Assembly (NCBI RefSeq): GCF_009870125.1
Contig: NC_046681.1
Coordinates: forward strand, 15,761,001 to 15,825,000
Source of the DNA: Drosophila pseudoobscura
Lineage: Eukaryota; Arthropoda; Insecta; Diptera; Drosophilidae
Length of the DNA stretch: 64,000 bases
Direction: 5' to 3'
Below are positions 47,503 through 59,700 of the stretch, piece by piece. Each line of letters begins with the position of its first letter. The first letter of the stretch is position 1. A program made the translations under genes and the position numbers. The notes under the pieces were generated by a model that searched no databases, was not told the origin of the DNA, and saw only the letters and a program-made list of their open reading frames with translations.

Positions 47503-48522
47503 AACCGATTAGATCAATTAAAAATGCATTTGTCAAAGTGCTGTCCTGTCATTTGTCTGTGACGCAAATACTGGGAAAACAAACAGGTGGAACGGATGGT
47601 AATAGGAATTCCTAGTTCTAAATTTAGTAAGTATAAGTGCCTAATTTGGCACAGAGCCTCTTGTTAACTTAACGGATCCGCAGCTATTGGAATACTGCAA
47701 AATAAAATAGTTTCAGGAAATGCAATCTAAAACGCCTCAGATTTATTAAAGATACCACAAGGAAAGCTGACAAATTGGAGCTTAATTAAATCGCAATAAA
47801 AGTCGATTTACGAAATATCTGTCATAGAAATAAATGGTCGTAGCTCCAGTTTTTATTAGAAATATACTTTCTTTGGTTAATATTATTTAAAAATATCACA
47901 TCCAATTATTATTTAATTCCTCTACACTTACAGCCTGCAATTATCCAAGTTCACCGCCAATCATTTACCTGCAGTAAAAACCTATATTTTTCACTATCTA
48001 AGATAATCAAAAGAAACTTCACAAGTGTTTGATTAAACATACACTATCTCTACGTAATCGCAACCTGCTTTCCTTTTCAAACCAAATTTGAATACGCGCC
48101 AATGTCTGTAGCTGTAATGCAACACTGAAACAACAAATATCGATATGTTCTTTTCCTTATATTCGCTCAGATAACCATTTTAATTTATGATTTTGTAAAA
48201 ATAAACTAAAACCCAGCTGCCGTTCTTTGCCGAACGAACAAGTGCACAACAATGTGATATGGGTTTTGGGCCTTTACCATGTTTTGGGCTCTCTTATCTT
48301 ATCCAAGGCGGATGCCCACCTTGAAGAGGCAATTCATAGCCGGCCCGGCCGACTGGCCATGAATGTCGGATAAGCTTGGTAAATCTTATCGCTGGCCACT
48401 TTCCTTCGACCTTTTTCCAATAATAGTTCGGCATTTGTTAACTTTCAAAACAGTTCGAGCAGAGCCGTGACCGTTAGCACATCCCACAACAGACGGAGCA
48501 ATAGAAAGAGATAGCAATAGAC
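47503..48522 (+). promoter_or_regulatory. Promoter region of the acyl-CoA oxidase gene with DRE and GATA sites
   Basis: A DRE-like TATCGATA lies at 48138-48145. Four GATA-factor sites crowd 48293-48390: CTTATC at 48293 and 48298, GATAAG at 48369, and CTTATC at 48385. GATA factors drive gut and fat-body metabolic genes in Drosophila, which would suit a peroxisomal oxidase. The transcription start was not resolved; it should lie between about 48400 and 48500. Confidence 0.45.
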
Positions 48523-48805
48523 ATGGTTGCAATCAAGTGAGTACTCGCAATTTCAACAATTGCAGCGCCGCAGACCGTTCTAAAACCTTTTTTTAGACAA
48601 AATCAAATTAAAGAAAGCATTTCAAACTAGCCAATCTTGTAGAAAATTGAATCATCAATGGGATAAAATTATGTGTTTAGGGCTGAGGGTCCTATATAGC
48701 TAGTAATCCTAAACCGAATAGAAAAATCGAGGAATATGATTTCGATCATTGACAACGAACGATTAGCCCATTGTCGACCAATCGACCAGTACTATCTCCA
48801 CGACA

Positions 48806-51526
48806 ATGGCCAGCACCGAAGACGGGCATTCCGCCGTCAATCAAATAAATGAGATTTTAACTTCATTATCGGATTATTACAGCGAAGCGGATAATGGCCA
48901 GCAGGTGGGGAACATTTTCGACGACAAGAAGATCTTTCCGGAGTTCCGCAGCGGACCCTTGGACGTCTACAGACAGAAGGCCAGCTTCTGCTACAAGCGG
49001 ATGAACGTGCTCCTGGAGGGCGAAGAGCACATTCGACTGAAGGTAATCACCGACATTAATTACATTTTAATTGCTATGCCAAGCTTAGCCTAGCATTAAA
49101 TGTGGAGCAATCGCTTCTGTGGTGCGGGTACAAAGTACAATGTCTCTTTTTGTGCTGTTGCCTTCCTGTCTTGGGTGTTATCTGAACGAAAAAGTGCACT
49201 TAACCCGCCACCTAATCTTAGCGAAGCCTTCTTATCTGGGTCGTTGACTAATCGAACTTACATCCCACCTTCGACACAGCACAAGGTATGGCAATGGATG
49301 GAGCAGCACCCGGACTATCAAAGGGAGCCGGAGGTGGCCACACTGGAGCGTACTCGGGAGTTGGCCAATAAGCGGCAGCATTTGCTCTGGGAGCAGCATT
49401 TCTTTGGTGTGAATGAGGTAAGAACACGTCATAGATAATAATAGCAAATTCCATTCGAAATAATTGTATCTCTCTCCCTTTTTAGTATTTGGGAACACCT
49501 CATCTTCTGTTGGCCTTTGGTCAGGCCATCTTCAGCTATGACTTCAGCAGCTCCGTGAAGTTTGGGCTGTCCAATGGCATGTTCCCCAGCACCCTGGTGT
49601 CCAATGGGTCGGGACGTTTGGGCAAATACATTGCTAAGATCTCCGATAATCGGATTTTGGGCGCATATGCCCTCACAGAGTTCTCGCACGGCACCAATGC
49701 TTTGGGCATGCGCACCCGTGCCACTTACGACCTGAAGACCAAGGAGTTCATCATTCACACACCTGATTTCGAGGCATCCAAGTGCTGGGTGGGTAATCTC
49801 GGCAAGACCTGCACCCATGCCATTGTCTATGCGCAGCTGTTTGTGCCCGACGACAAACATCAGGGCTTGCAGGCCTTCCTGGTGCCCATTCGTGATGAGC
49901 GCACGCTGTTGCCCTTCCCGGGCGTCACAGTGGGCGACATGGGCGAGAAGATCGGCCTGAATGGCATTGACAACGGGTAGGTTCCGTCTGCTACGGCAAT
50001 TGTCATCCGATTCTAATCCAAACCTTTTGTAGCTTTGTGAGCTTCAATCAGTATCGCATTCCCAAGGCGAACCTCTTGTCCAAGGCGGGCGACATTGATG
50101 CCCAGGGCAACTACAACAGTCCCATCAAGGATGAGCGCAAGCGACTGGGTGCCTCGCTGGGCGCCCTCTCCCAGGGAAGAGTCAACATCACAGCCATCAC
50201 GTATGTGGCCTTGAGCAAGGCCGTCTCCATAGCCACCCGCTATGGGGCAAGCCGCAGGCAGTTCGGACCCAACAACAGTCAGACGGAGTGGCCTGTGATT
50301 GAGTACCAGTCGCAGCAGTACCGTCTCATTCCCCACTTGGCCACCACAATCGCGTTGCGTGTGGCTACGCTGTGGATTGGCAAGGAAAACGTGGACATGA
50401 CCATGAAGGGCTTCACTGGCGAGGATACCTCGAAGGCGGGCATGGAAATCCATGCCATTTCGTCGGCCCTCAAGCCAGTGGCCACTTGGGCTGCCCGCGA
50501 TGGCATCCAGGAGTGTCGCGAGGCCTGCGGCGGACATGGCTACCTTAAGGCTGCTGGTCTGGGTGATCTGAGGAACGACAATGATGCCAATTGCACATAC
50601 GAGGGCGAGAACAACACGCTCATTCAGCAGGCCTCCAATTGGTTGATCAGTCTGCGTCGCGGCAATGCCGATTTCAAGGCTGTGTCTCCGCTAGAAACGG
50701 TGTCCTTCCTGAGCGACATTAACAGCATTCTGCAGACCAAGGCCGAGGAGCGCACGCCCGCCCAGGCATTGGATGCAAACAGTGAGTGAACGACTGCTTA
50801 AAATCTTATATTATCATGGATTAATCTTTGTCCATTTTAAGATCTCCTGAAGGCTCTTAACTGGCTCACCGCCTGGCAGCTGGAAACCACTGTCAAGCGT
50901 GCCGAGCAACTGCAGCGCGAGGGCAAGGACGCCTTCGAGACTCGCAACAACATCCAGGTCTTTGCCGCCCAGAAGCTCTCCATAATCTATGGCGAGGTGA
51001 GTGTCTAGGAGTCTGACCTTTGGAATGAGCATCATCTGACCTGCCTTGTAACCCATTTCAGCGCACCATCTACTATGTGTTCTACAAGTTTGTGAACAGT
51101 CTGCCGGCTTCTGCTGAAAAGCAGGTGCTGCAGCAGCTGCTCTCATTCTATGGCGCCCATTTGGTCACAAAGTACTCGGCCATATTCTATCAGGGCGGAT
51201 ATTTCCGCGATAGCCCGCACATTGAGCTCTACCAGCAGGGTATTCTGCAGCTTCTGCCAATCCTGAAGGATGAGGCTATCGCCCTGATCGATGCCATTGC
51301 ACCCACAGACTTTATTCTCAATTCCCCGCTGGGCATGAGTGATGGCAATGTAAGCTTTATGACTCCTTATACTGCCATGTCTGCCATTGCTAATGTGTTC
51401 TTTCTATCCTTTCAGGTCTATCAGCATCTGCAGAAGACAATTGTGTCCACTCCTGGTGTCTTTGAACGTCCCGAATGGTGGCGCGATGTCACCTACAAGG
51501 ATTATCTGAAGCGCGCCAAGTTGTAA
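48806..51526 (+). CDS. CG9527: Peroxisomal acyl-CoA oxidase
   Basis: FAD-dependent first step of peroxisomal beta-oxidation: acyl-CoA plus O2 gives trans-2-enoyl-CoA plus H2O2 (family knowledge). Seven exons join in phase: 48806-49042, 49280-49417, 49486-49976, 50033-50781, 50842-50996, 51062-51349 and 51416-51526, giving 722 residues, normal for the family. [18 protein letters not shown] near residue 190 is the acyl-CoA/FAD-binding signature. CGGHGYL at about 454 and the YEGEN motif (its Glu at about 479, the position of the catalytic base in this superfamily) are intact. The C-terminus AKL is a canonical PTS1. An upstream ATG at 48523 followed by a perfect donor (48537) can splice in frame to 48790 and would add about ten residues; the start at 48806 is the conservative choice. 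Convergent with Fic. The symbol is the melanogaster gene I believe is orthologous. Confidence 0.93.
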
Positions 51527-52391
51527 GGGGTCTGGCTCCCTCTCTCTCCACTTAAATCCATTTTTACATTCACAAATGTGCAATAATAAGTTACTTAAGT
51601 TCGATGATGATTTGTTGATCGCTAAGCGATGTTAATTACATTATAAAATACGTTCCAGAATTATAGGAAATACATTATGACACAAAAAAGATCAAATTTA
51701 TACCAGTTTTGGGTTTAAATATCAAAACTTAATAATTTAGAGGTTGTTCCTTGCGAAAAGTTTTGATTTATGGCCAGAGAAGGTCAAATCTTAACAAAGA
51801 GAATCTGAAGGCAGCATACAAAAATCGTGTACTATTGAAATTTATGGGAATTTCAATTATGCATCTTACTATTATATCTCTGGTTTTATTCCATAAAAAT
51901 CCGCCCACAAATGACATATTTACTGCCTTTCAGCGATTCAGCCTCTAGATTTTGAGGGACTCCCAATCCACAGCTCAAAAACTATTCCCAAGAACACTTC
52001 TCTGCACGATCTCTCAATAGGAACACAGAAAAGATAACCCTTAAAGAAAAAATACAGTATAAAATCAGTTTCTTAGGATATGTCATATTTACACGTTGTC
52101 CAGGTTACGCGATTCCCCTGAACTTGGAATAAACGCCACAATTCCTTGGGTTTATACAAATACAAATTGCTACCTAGTTTATATAGAGCACTACTGATTG
52201 ATTTTGTTTGTGCACTGATTTGCATAATCTGTCGCAGCAGATTGTTGTTTTTTGGTTAGTTCTTTAAGCTTAAATACGATCACAGTCTGACAAAAACGGC
52301 ATTTAGAGCGGATTATTTGCTAATTAAAAATATACAGAAATATAAATAGCTGAAGAAATTGGCTAAGAAATTGGTGGGGTTTCAGGGGGTG
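51527..52391. other. Convergent 3' region between acyl-CoA oxidase and Fic
   Basis: A/T-rich and without a supported coding frame. AATAAT and ATAAAATA strings occur shortly after the oxidase stop, but no strong AATAAA. It must contain the 3'UTRs of both genes. Confidence 0.5.
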
Positions 52392-54026
52392 TCAGGGCTG
52401 GAAGCCGGAGCCGGAGAACTCGTAGAACTCCGGTATTGATGCGCTTTGAGCGGAGATGTGTGGAGACCTCATCTGTGCCAGCTGCTCGCCCGCCTCACTC
52501 TCCGTTTGGATGAGCATGGGTATCTGTTGGGGCAGGTCGCTGGTGGCCCACAAATACAGGTCCAGCGTCTTTTCGGTGCAGTCCGCAATGAAACGCACAA
52601 AGGGGCGTATGTCTCCCTCATTCGCCAGCTTCAAGAAGTGATAGTACTTGCTGCGCTGCTGTTTGGGAATGATTACGGGCGGATAGCCAGCCCTCATCAG
52701 CAGCGTGTTCATCAGGAGACGCGAAGTGCGTCCATTGCCATCGATAAAGGGGTGTATGTGCACCAACTTGTAGTGGGCATAGGCAGCATAGCTATGAATA
52801 AAACATACTATTGAGTACTTCCGTAAGTTTGAAGGTTTCTGCACTCACTTTACAGGATGCAGGGAGCTGCTGTGCTCCGAATTCAGCCACCGCTCGAAGC
52901 GCTGCATTAGCAGGGCCAGATCCCCAGGGCCGGGCGGCACATGGCCACCCACATAGACCTGATTTCGTCTAAATTCTCCGCCCTCAATGGGATCCACATG
53001 TCCTAAAACGCGTCGATGCAGCTCCAGAATGTCCTTGATGGTTATTTCCAATCTTTGAAAGATGATTTCCATTAGGAAATGGTTAAATATTATGCATTTA
53101 GGGTCTTACTTTTGCACGAGGCTCGCATTAATGTACTTCATGGCCAGATCCATGCCCAGGATTTCGTTGTGCTCATCGATGGACTTGCCGTCGACGGCCA
53201 TGCGAGTCTCCAGAATGGATCGCGTCTGGGCCAGTGTCATGGTGTTGCCCTCAATGCCCACCGAGTGGTAGATGTGCTGGAAGTAGGCCTCCTTCTTGGC
53301 GCGACGCAAAGCAGAGCTGGACTCGTGTATAGCGGACAGCGCATCTCTCTTAGAGTCCAGGGATTGCAAACGCCGCTCATCGAGTGTTTGCACCACCTCT
53401 GCAGTGCGCTGGCGATTGGCCAGAGCCTCCGAGTTGCTCGGACAAAGGGTTAAGGCTTGAAAGTAGTACTGATCCGCCAGCACGATGTTGCGTTGGTTGT
53501 GCTCCAAGAACTCCCCATAGCGCAGTAGCACCTCCGGATGCTTGGGCGCCAGGGCCAGGGCATGCTCGAACAACCGCGAGGCCTTGTCATCCTTTCCCGA
53601 CAGGTGCATATCCTGGGCCAGGCGCAACGCCCCCAAAGCCTCTTTTATGTTGGTCTGCTCCGCCTCCGAATAGCTTGCCAGAACGCTGTCGCTAATGCTC
53701 TTGTCGTAGAACTCCTTGAAGGCGTTCAGCTCCTCCACCGAGTACACAGCGAACTCTTCTCTCGTCTGCAAATAGTGGGCATTGGGCAGATGATGCAATT
53801 GTCGCAGCCGCCAGCTGCTGGATGATGTCAGTGCGTGAAAGGAGAAAGCAGCAAAGCTCCCCGCAATGAAGAACAAAGCGAAACGATAGAATTGAACGCG
53901 TTTTGATGTTTTGGAATGTTGCTCCTGTTGCTGTTGTTCTTCCTTGACCTTCTCAGGGGGTGGACAGGTGGTGGCTTCCGCTTCCGCGTTCACTTTCTCG
54001 CTGGCATGAAGGATGGTCATGGCCAT
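52392..54026 (-). CDS. Fic: Fic: ER protein adenylyltransferase (AMPylase/de-AMPylase)
   Basis: Transfers AMP from ATP to the ER chaperone BiP and also reverses this; important for fly photoreceptor function (family knowledge). Minus-strand exons 54026-53110, 53052-52849 and 52791-52392 give 506 residues, slightly longer than the fly and human proteins. It is a type II membrane protein: the transmembrane segment is at about residues 48-67 ([18 protein letters not shown]), followed by TPR repeats at about 120-195. The autoinhibitory motif SVGIEGN is at about 255, matching the (S/T)xxxE(G/N) consensus. The catalytic loop [12 protein letters not shown] is at 387-398 with the active-site His at 387. 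All key residues are present, so the enzyme should be regulated and active. The start codon is the first of MAMTILHAS. It is convergent with the acyl-CoA oxidase gene, with no functional link evident. Confidence 0.96.
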
Positions 54027-55865
54027 GGTCCGTTCTCGCCTATGTCAGTTTATGCTTTACACGAATTTTGGCTACGTTGCACAGCAGGTACATTTTCAAC
54101 TATTTCTCACTAATTCTGAGGCGTGTTTTACTCTATTATTTCCACAAGTTTCTGGCGAAAACCAAACACCACGTATTTTGTGTTTCTTCTTCTTCTTGTC
54201 TCTATCGTTATTTTTTTTTTACTTTTCCTATATTCTGTTTGGTGTTCCTGACTAGTTAGGACATTTAGCACTGAACAAATAATTTTAGCAGAAAACGAAT
54301 CAATTTTCTACTAGACTGGCTAATTTTTAAACACTCACTTTATTTCGCATTTTTTTAAAAAATTGGTTTAAACAAAATAGGTCTAGATTTCTACGTGATA
54401 TCTACATGTGCTACATGGGTGTGTTAGCACAACAAGGTGAATACATTAAGCGATATTTATATCAATATTTTATCAGCGTTAGTCGATACATATCGAATAA
54501 TTTGCACGGTGTGCGACCTGGAAAGGGGTGAACATTCAAATACTTTGCGGTCTTTGATTAAGCGTTTTACAGCACCAACTCCAATAGATGGCGCTAGAAC
54601 ATCTTGTTTTGAATTTGAATTTGAACTTGAAAAAATTCACATTTGCCTAAAAACCGGATATTGGCTAATTATTATTTTTTGTTGTTTACATTTTTCCTAA
54701 GAACTCCCTGAGTGTCCGCTCTCAGCTGATGAGTAACACTCGTAATTTAAATAATTGTTTGTTGTTTTCGTTTTATTTTTAAATCTTCTGATTTTAGAAG
54801 AACGCATTGTGACATGGTGTCACAAGCAATATCTCACACAGCTCTTCGTCGAGCCAAACATAATGTGGTCGGTCGGTCAATGATTTTGAGATTTGAAAGT
54901 ATTTTTTGTTTTTTTTTTTGGCCAAAGAGTACTTGAAATTCTGTAGTCAATGGGGTGCTTTGGGGGATTCCTGGTAAGAAAACGAAAAGAAACGAAAGAA
55001 AATAAAGAAAGAATGCTTCGACCAATGGGATACCTGTTGATGTTTTGTGGGCTCTGAGAAGAGTGAGGGAAAGAAGTGGCTCTATTTGCTATCTTTTATA
55101 ATCATGCAATCAAGATGATTTTTGGCACGCAATTCCATGAAATATAAGCCCCAAATCATACACCACAGTGGTCTCCAAATATTGTATAATCATCGTGTGG
55201 TTGAATGCTAATTAGTCCAATTCTAAGTGACAGCCAGGATGCTGATGCTGAAAAACCTGCTCCGGTTTAACCCCTTGCGGTTTCTCTAATTTTCGTCTTA
55301 TCATATTCAATTGAAATGTCAGGTGGCCGGCGTCCAAGGTCACTTTTTAATTTGCATATTTCTTGTCTAATTGTTTTGAATCACTCACAGACCTCAGAGA
55401 CAGACACCCAAACACTCGTTAAACACAAACCCACGCAAACCCCCCAATCTGTCATGTAATACAGCGTTCCATGAGAATCACAACTGCAGTGCCTGTAGCT
55501 CTCATGAGATCACGCATATATTCATTACTTTCAGTCGTATATTGATCTATTGCCCGTTCGGAGTGCAAACAAAATTAAACCAGCGAGCCACCGGCTTGTG
55601 ATTCATTTAGTGGAATATGAGGTCATTAAGATCTAATGCGATTCGATGCCATTCATAAACCGGACCGGCTTTCCGTTTGGGCCATGACGTAGCAAATGGA
55701 TGTTTTTTGTTCTTTTCTTTCTGATATACATTTTTCGGTTTTTATTTTGGAAATTCCCAAAAAAGAGAACCCAAGTGATAAGCGAATCTCTCAAAGATTC
55801 TCTAGTGCTCTGCGTTCGAGATCTCCCTCACTCTCTGTCATTCTCTATCTCTGAGAGATTTTTCC
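54027..55865. other. Divergent intergenic region between Fic and tiggrin
   Basis: Contains the Fic 5'UTR and promoter (TCGATA and TATCGA near 54483-54495) and the upstream control DNA of tiggrin. No coding frame is supported. The CT-rich GAGA-type repeats near 55825-55860 may bind GAGA factor and lie just upstream of the tiggrin TATA box. Confidence 0.5.
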
Positions 55866-55930
55866 AATAAAAGATTCAATGCTTGCCGCTCGGCTGTCAG
55901 TTGCGGCAGCGCCACGAGGTGCAACGGTTG
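55866..55930 (+). promoter_or_regulatory. tig: Core promoter of tiggrin: TATA-like box, Inr and DPE
   Basis: AATAAAAG lies at 55866-55873, about 26-33 bp before an initiator GTCAGTT whose A+1 is 55899. GGTTG follows at +28 to +32 (55926-55930) and matches the DPE consensus RGWYV at exact spacing. The transcript start at 55899 is therefore well supported for a sequence-only call. Confidence 0.65.
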
Positions 55931-56040
55931 TTCCTATTTCGAAAAAACGACGCAAAACATAACGGTAAAGCTATATAGAGTGAGTGAAAGTACAGTGAAG
56001 TGTCCTGTGAAACGAAATCTAAGATATATTCAAGGGAAAA
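55899..56040 (+). other. tig: 5' noncoding exon 1 of tiggrin
   Basis: Leader from the Inr at 55899 to the donor AAAA|GTGAGT at 56041. The next acceptor, TTCTCCTAG at 56757, lies 10 nt before the start ATG, leaving a 717-bp intron in the 5'UTR. Confidence 0.6.
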
Positions 56041-56767
56041 GTGAGTAGAAAACTCTTTGAATAATCAACCAACAAAATACTCGAAAAATAAAGAAAGAGA
56101 AAAACTTGCATATAATTAAAAATAAAAATAATATAATTTATAAATAAACCAGCAGCCAGAGCGCCTGCAGTGGCGTTCCAGAAATAAAAATAACACTGAA
56201 AAGTTGGGCATGAAAAATGCATGTGTGACACCATTAGAGACACGAAAATGTGTGTGTTTGATTTTGGTTTGTCAAAGGTGTTTTTCTTTTTCTTTTCTGT
56301 ACAAAAGAAGATATATTAGTTTTTCTTTAATTTTTTTTGGACACGTTGCCATGTCCATGTCCAGGGGTATTCTCATTATCACTAAACACCGGATGGAAAG
56401 GGAATTCGAGGCCACCAAAGGTCCCGAAACAAATAAGAACCAAATTGAGCCGACGCTGAGTAGCATATTCCATACGATCCGAATTGGAATAGTACGCCTT
56501 ATATTATCGCCTGATTAACCTTTTGCCGACCCACAGACTGCGATAATCCCCGGTGCTCTGTGTGCCTGAAAACTGGTCTAGATTCCACATCCACAGTGGC
56601 CTTATCGGCAGCCCAAAAAAAATATATACATTTATTACTTGGGCCCTCAGAAGGCGATTTTGATTTCAATTTTCCGCCAAGGCCTTTTTTTCTCTCAATA
56701 GAATATAATATTTACAATTGATTTATGAATGACACAGTTTTTATTTTGTTCTCCTAGGTTTCCCGGT

Positions 56768-59700
56768 ATGAGAGCTCTGGGTTTGTGCGCCCTGCTCTTG
56801 GCGTTGGCCAGCAGTCAGGGTTTCGATGGATATTCCCGATCCAGCTATAGCTCCCGTCAGTCGTCTTCGTTTGGGGGCGGACAGACCTCCCAGTCCTCCT
56901 ATGTGCAGTCTTCTCCCCAATTGAGCACCTGGGCCTATGCCCACTACAATGATGTGCGCGAACTGGCCAATCATCTGAAACAGGGGTACAATGCTCTGTC
57001 CCAAGGAGACAGCAATGGTCTGGGCTATTCAGGATCCTGGAGTGGTAAGTCTCTGAGCATTTAAAGTCTTTAAAACCTTTTTTTTATAACCCTTTACCCA
57101 CCCAGCTTCGATCTTGGATCTTTGCGGCAAGAGTGCTGGACAGTTGGATGCCTTGAGCTCTCAAATAAGCCAGCAGCTGGTGGCGGATATGCGACAGGGC
57201 AGCCTCAGCTATGCCACCATTTCGCAGCCAAACTTCTTCGAGTCCAAGGCCGCCGAACTCCTGGAGCGTTTCTCCAGCAACACGAGTGGCAATCTGCAGC
57301 AGAGCGTGGACTTGAGCTCCTTCCAGCCTGTGGATCTGAGTGGCTTTGATGAGGTCAAGAACTATGCCTATCCCGCAGAGGTTAAGGTCATCGACGGCAA
57401 GACCTATGTGGTGCACAGGAACTGCACAGAGGCCACCAAGCTAACCGGAAACTACGGGAATGCGGCCCAAATGAAGCAGGGTTTCTTTACGCAGTCGCAG
57501 ACCTCGATCCCAGCTGGCAGCAGCAGCACTACCACCATCACGAGGAAGAAGACCATCCACGATTGGGTGCGCGAGAACATGGAGCCCACTGTCGTGAACT
57601 ACAATTCGGTGGTGAATGTGGACGGAGGTGTTCGAGGCGCTCCTTTGACCATACCCAGCGCCTACAATCAGATCAGCTCCCCTGGCTCCAGCTCCACTGT
57701 GGTCATTCGTCGCTTCAACAAGACCATTACCACCCACCCCGATGGCACTAGCTCTGTGGGAGGCTCCGAGTCGCAGCAGCGCTGGCAGGACGGCAAACTG
57801 GTGCTCGATGAGCAGCGTCCCTTTGGCCAGTCTTCGGTTCCGCGGGACGAGCAATGGAAGCGGGAGGAGCGTGAACGCTTCTTCTGGTATCTGACGACCC
57901 CCCAGAGCCTGGAGGATTGGCAGCATCAGCAGGAGGATCGCCTGTTGGGCGTGGCCCAGCGCTACCAGATCACCTTGCCGATGCTGGAGGAGTTCCACCG
58001 GCGGGAGCTATCCCGCTATCAGGCGCTTTTGGGTCAGTACCAGTCGCAGGTGCAGGATGCCAGTGCCTGGCAGCGGCAGGAGAGGAGTCGCCTGGACTGG
58101 CTGATACATCAGAATGGTTTCTCCTCCCAGGACATTGATCGCTGGCAGCAGGAGAACGGCAGGAAGCTGTCACAGCTCGCACAGCAACATGGCGTCAGTC
58201 AAGACCAACTGCAGCAATGGCAGCGACAGGAGCTGCAGCGTCTGAATGTGTACTTCGATAAGGTAAACCAATCACTGGCCCCACAGGTGCCATACGTGCC
58301 ACAGATCCCCCAAGGACCTGTGCAGACCTATCCCACGTCCAGTTCCCTGACGGAAGACAACACCAAAGAGCAGGAGCGTCTGGATGAGCTGATTCGTCAG
58401 CATAATGCCACGATTGCCGCCCTCCAGAGCTCCATTTGGAACGATCAGCAGCGCTTGAAGGATCTCTCAATCAAGTACCAGGGGGACATGCAGAACCAGA
58501 CCCAATGGCTGCGCGGTGAAGTGGCCCGCATCGGGGATCTCATCAAGGAGCAGAACGAGCAGGTATCCAAGATCTCCGCGTGGCAGAGCTCGGAGCGTAC
58601 GCGTCTCGAGAGCATTCTCCGCCAGCACCAGGGTTCGGTGGGTGATCTGCAGCAGCAGATGATCCAGGATCGCAACTACATCCAAAATCTGGCCACCAAA
58701 TATCGCGTGAGTGTCGACGAGCTGGAGAAGTGGCAGAGGGAGGAGCTGCAGCGGCTACAGGTGCGAGGACAGCAGCAGCTGGAGGAGCACATCAAGGACT
58801 GGCAGATCAGCGTGAGCTCGAATCTGCGGGACATTGTGGGACAGAATCAGCTGACCATCGAGGAGTTCCAGAACTCCATCATCAATGATCGCTCGAGACT
58901 CGAGCAGATGGCACGCATGTACAAGGTAAAGGTCGAGGAGATCGAGGGCTGGATCAAGAGCGAGCTGAAGAAGTTCCAATCGGAGGGTCTGCTCAAGGAA
59001 GTCGAACAGGAGCTGGTCCTCTGGCAGCAGAAGGAGCGCGAGCGCCTGCAGCAGCTTGTCCAGCACAATTCCCTGACCGTCGAACAGCTGGAGGCCAAGA
59101 TAAAGAGCGATCAGACCCACTTCTTTGAGCTGGCAAACACCTACCAGGTGCGCGTGGAGGACATCCAGGAGTGGCTGAAGAAGGAGCTGCTTCGCCTGCA
59201 GAGCGAGGGCCTGGTCAAGGCCGAGGCTCTCAAGGACTGGCAACAGGTCGAGCGCGTTGAGATCTCGAAATTGGTCCAACAGAACAAGTATTCCCTTGAG
59301 GACTTTGAGCGGAAACTCCTGGCCGATCGTGCCCGCCTGCAGGACCTGTCCAACACCTACAATGTACAGGTCTCGGAGATCGAGAAGTGGATCCAGGCGG
59401 AGGGCGAACGCCTACAGCGCGAGGGTCGTCTGCGGATGGAGACAGAGCTCAATCACTGGCAGAAGATCGAGCGTCAGCGCCTACTGGATCTGATCAACAA
59501 AAACGATTTGTCGATCGATGAGATCGAGACGAAGATCGGCCGCGATCAGACCCACCTTTATAGCCTCGCCCAGCAGCACCAGGTGCGCGTGGAGGAGATC
59601 GAACAGTGGATCAAGCAGCAGATCCAGAAACTCCAGGACGAGGGCCTCATCGAGATGCAGCGCCTGAAGAACTGGCAGCTGGAGTGGCGTGGAAACCTCA

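Noticed and set aside
52310..52391. Open frame after the Fic TGA (TGA followed by C, a leaky context)
   Set aside because: Only about 27 codons, Phe/Leu-rich and A/T-rich; no coding character.
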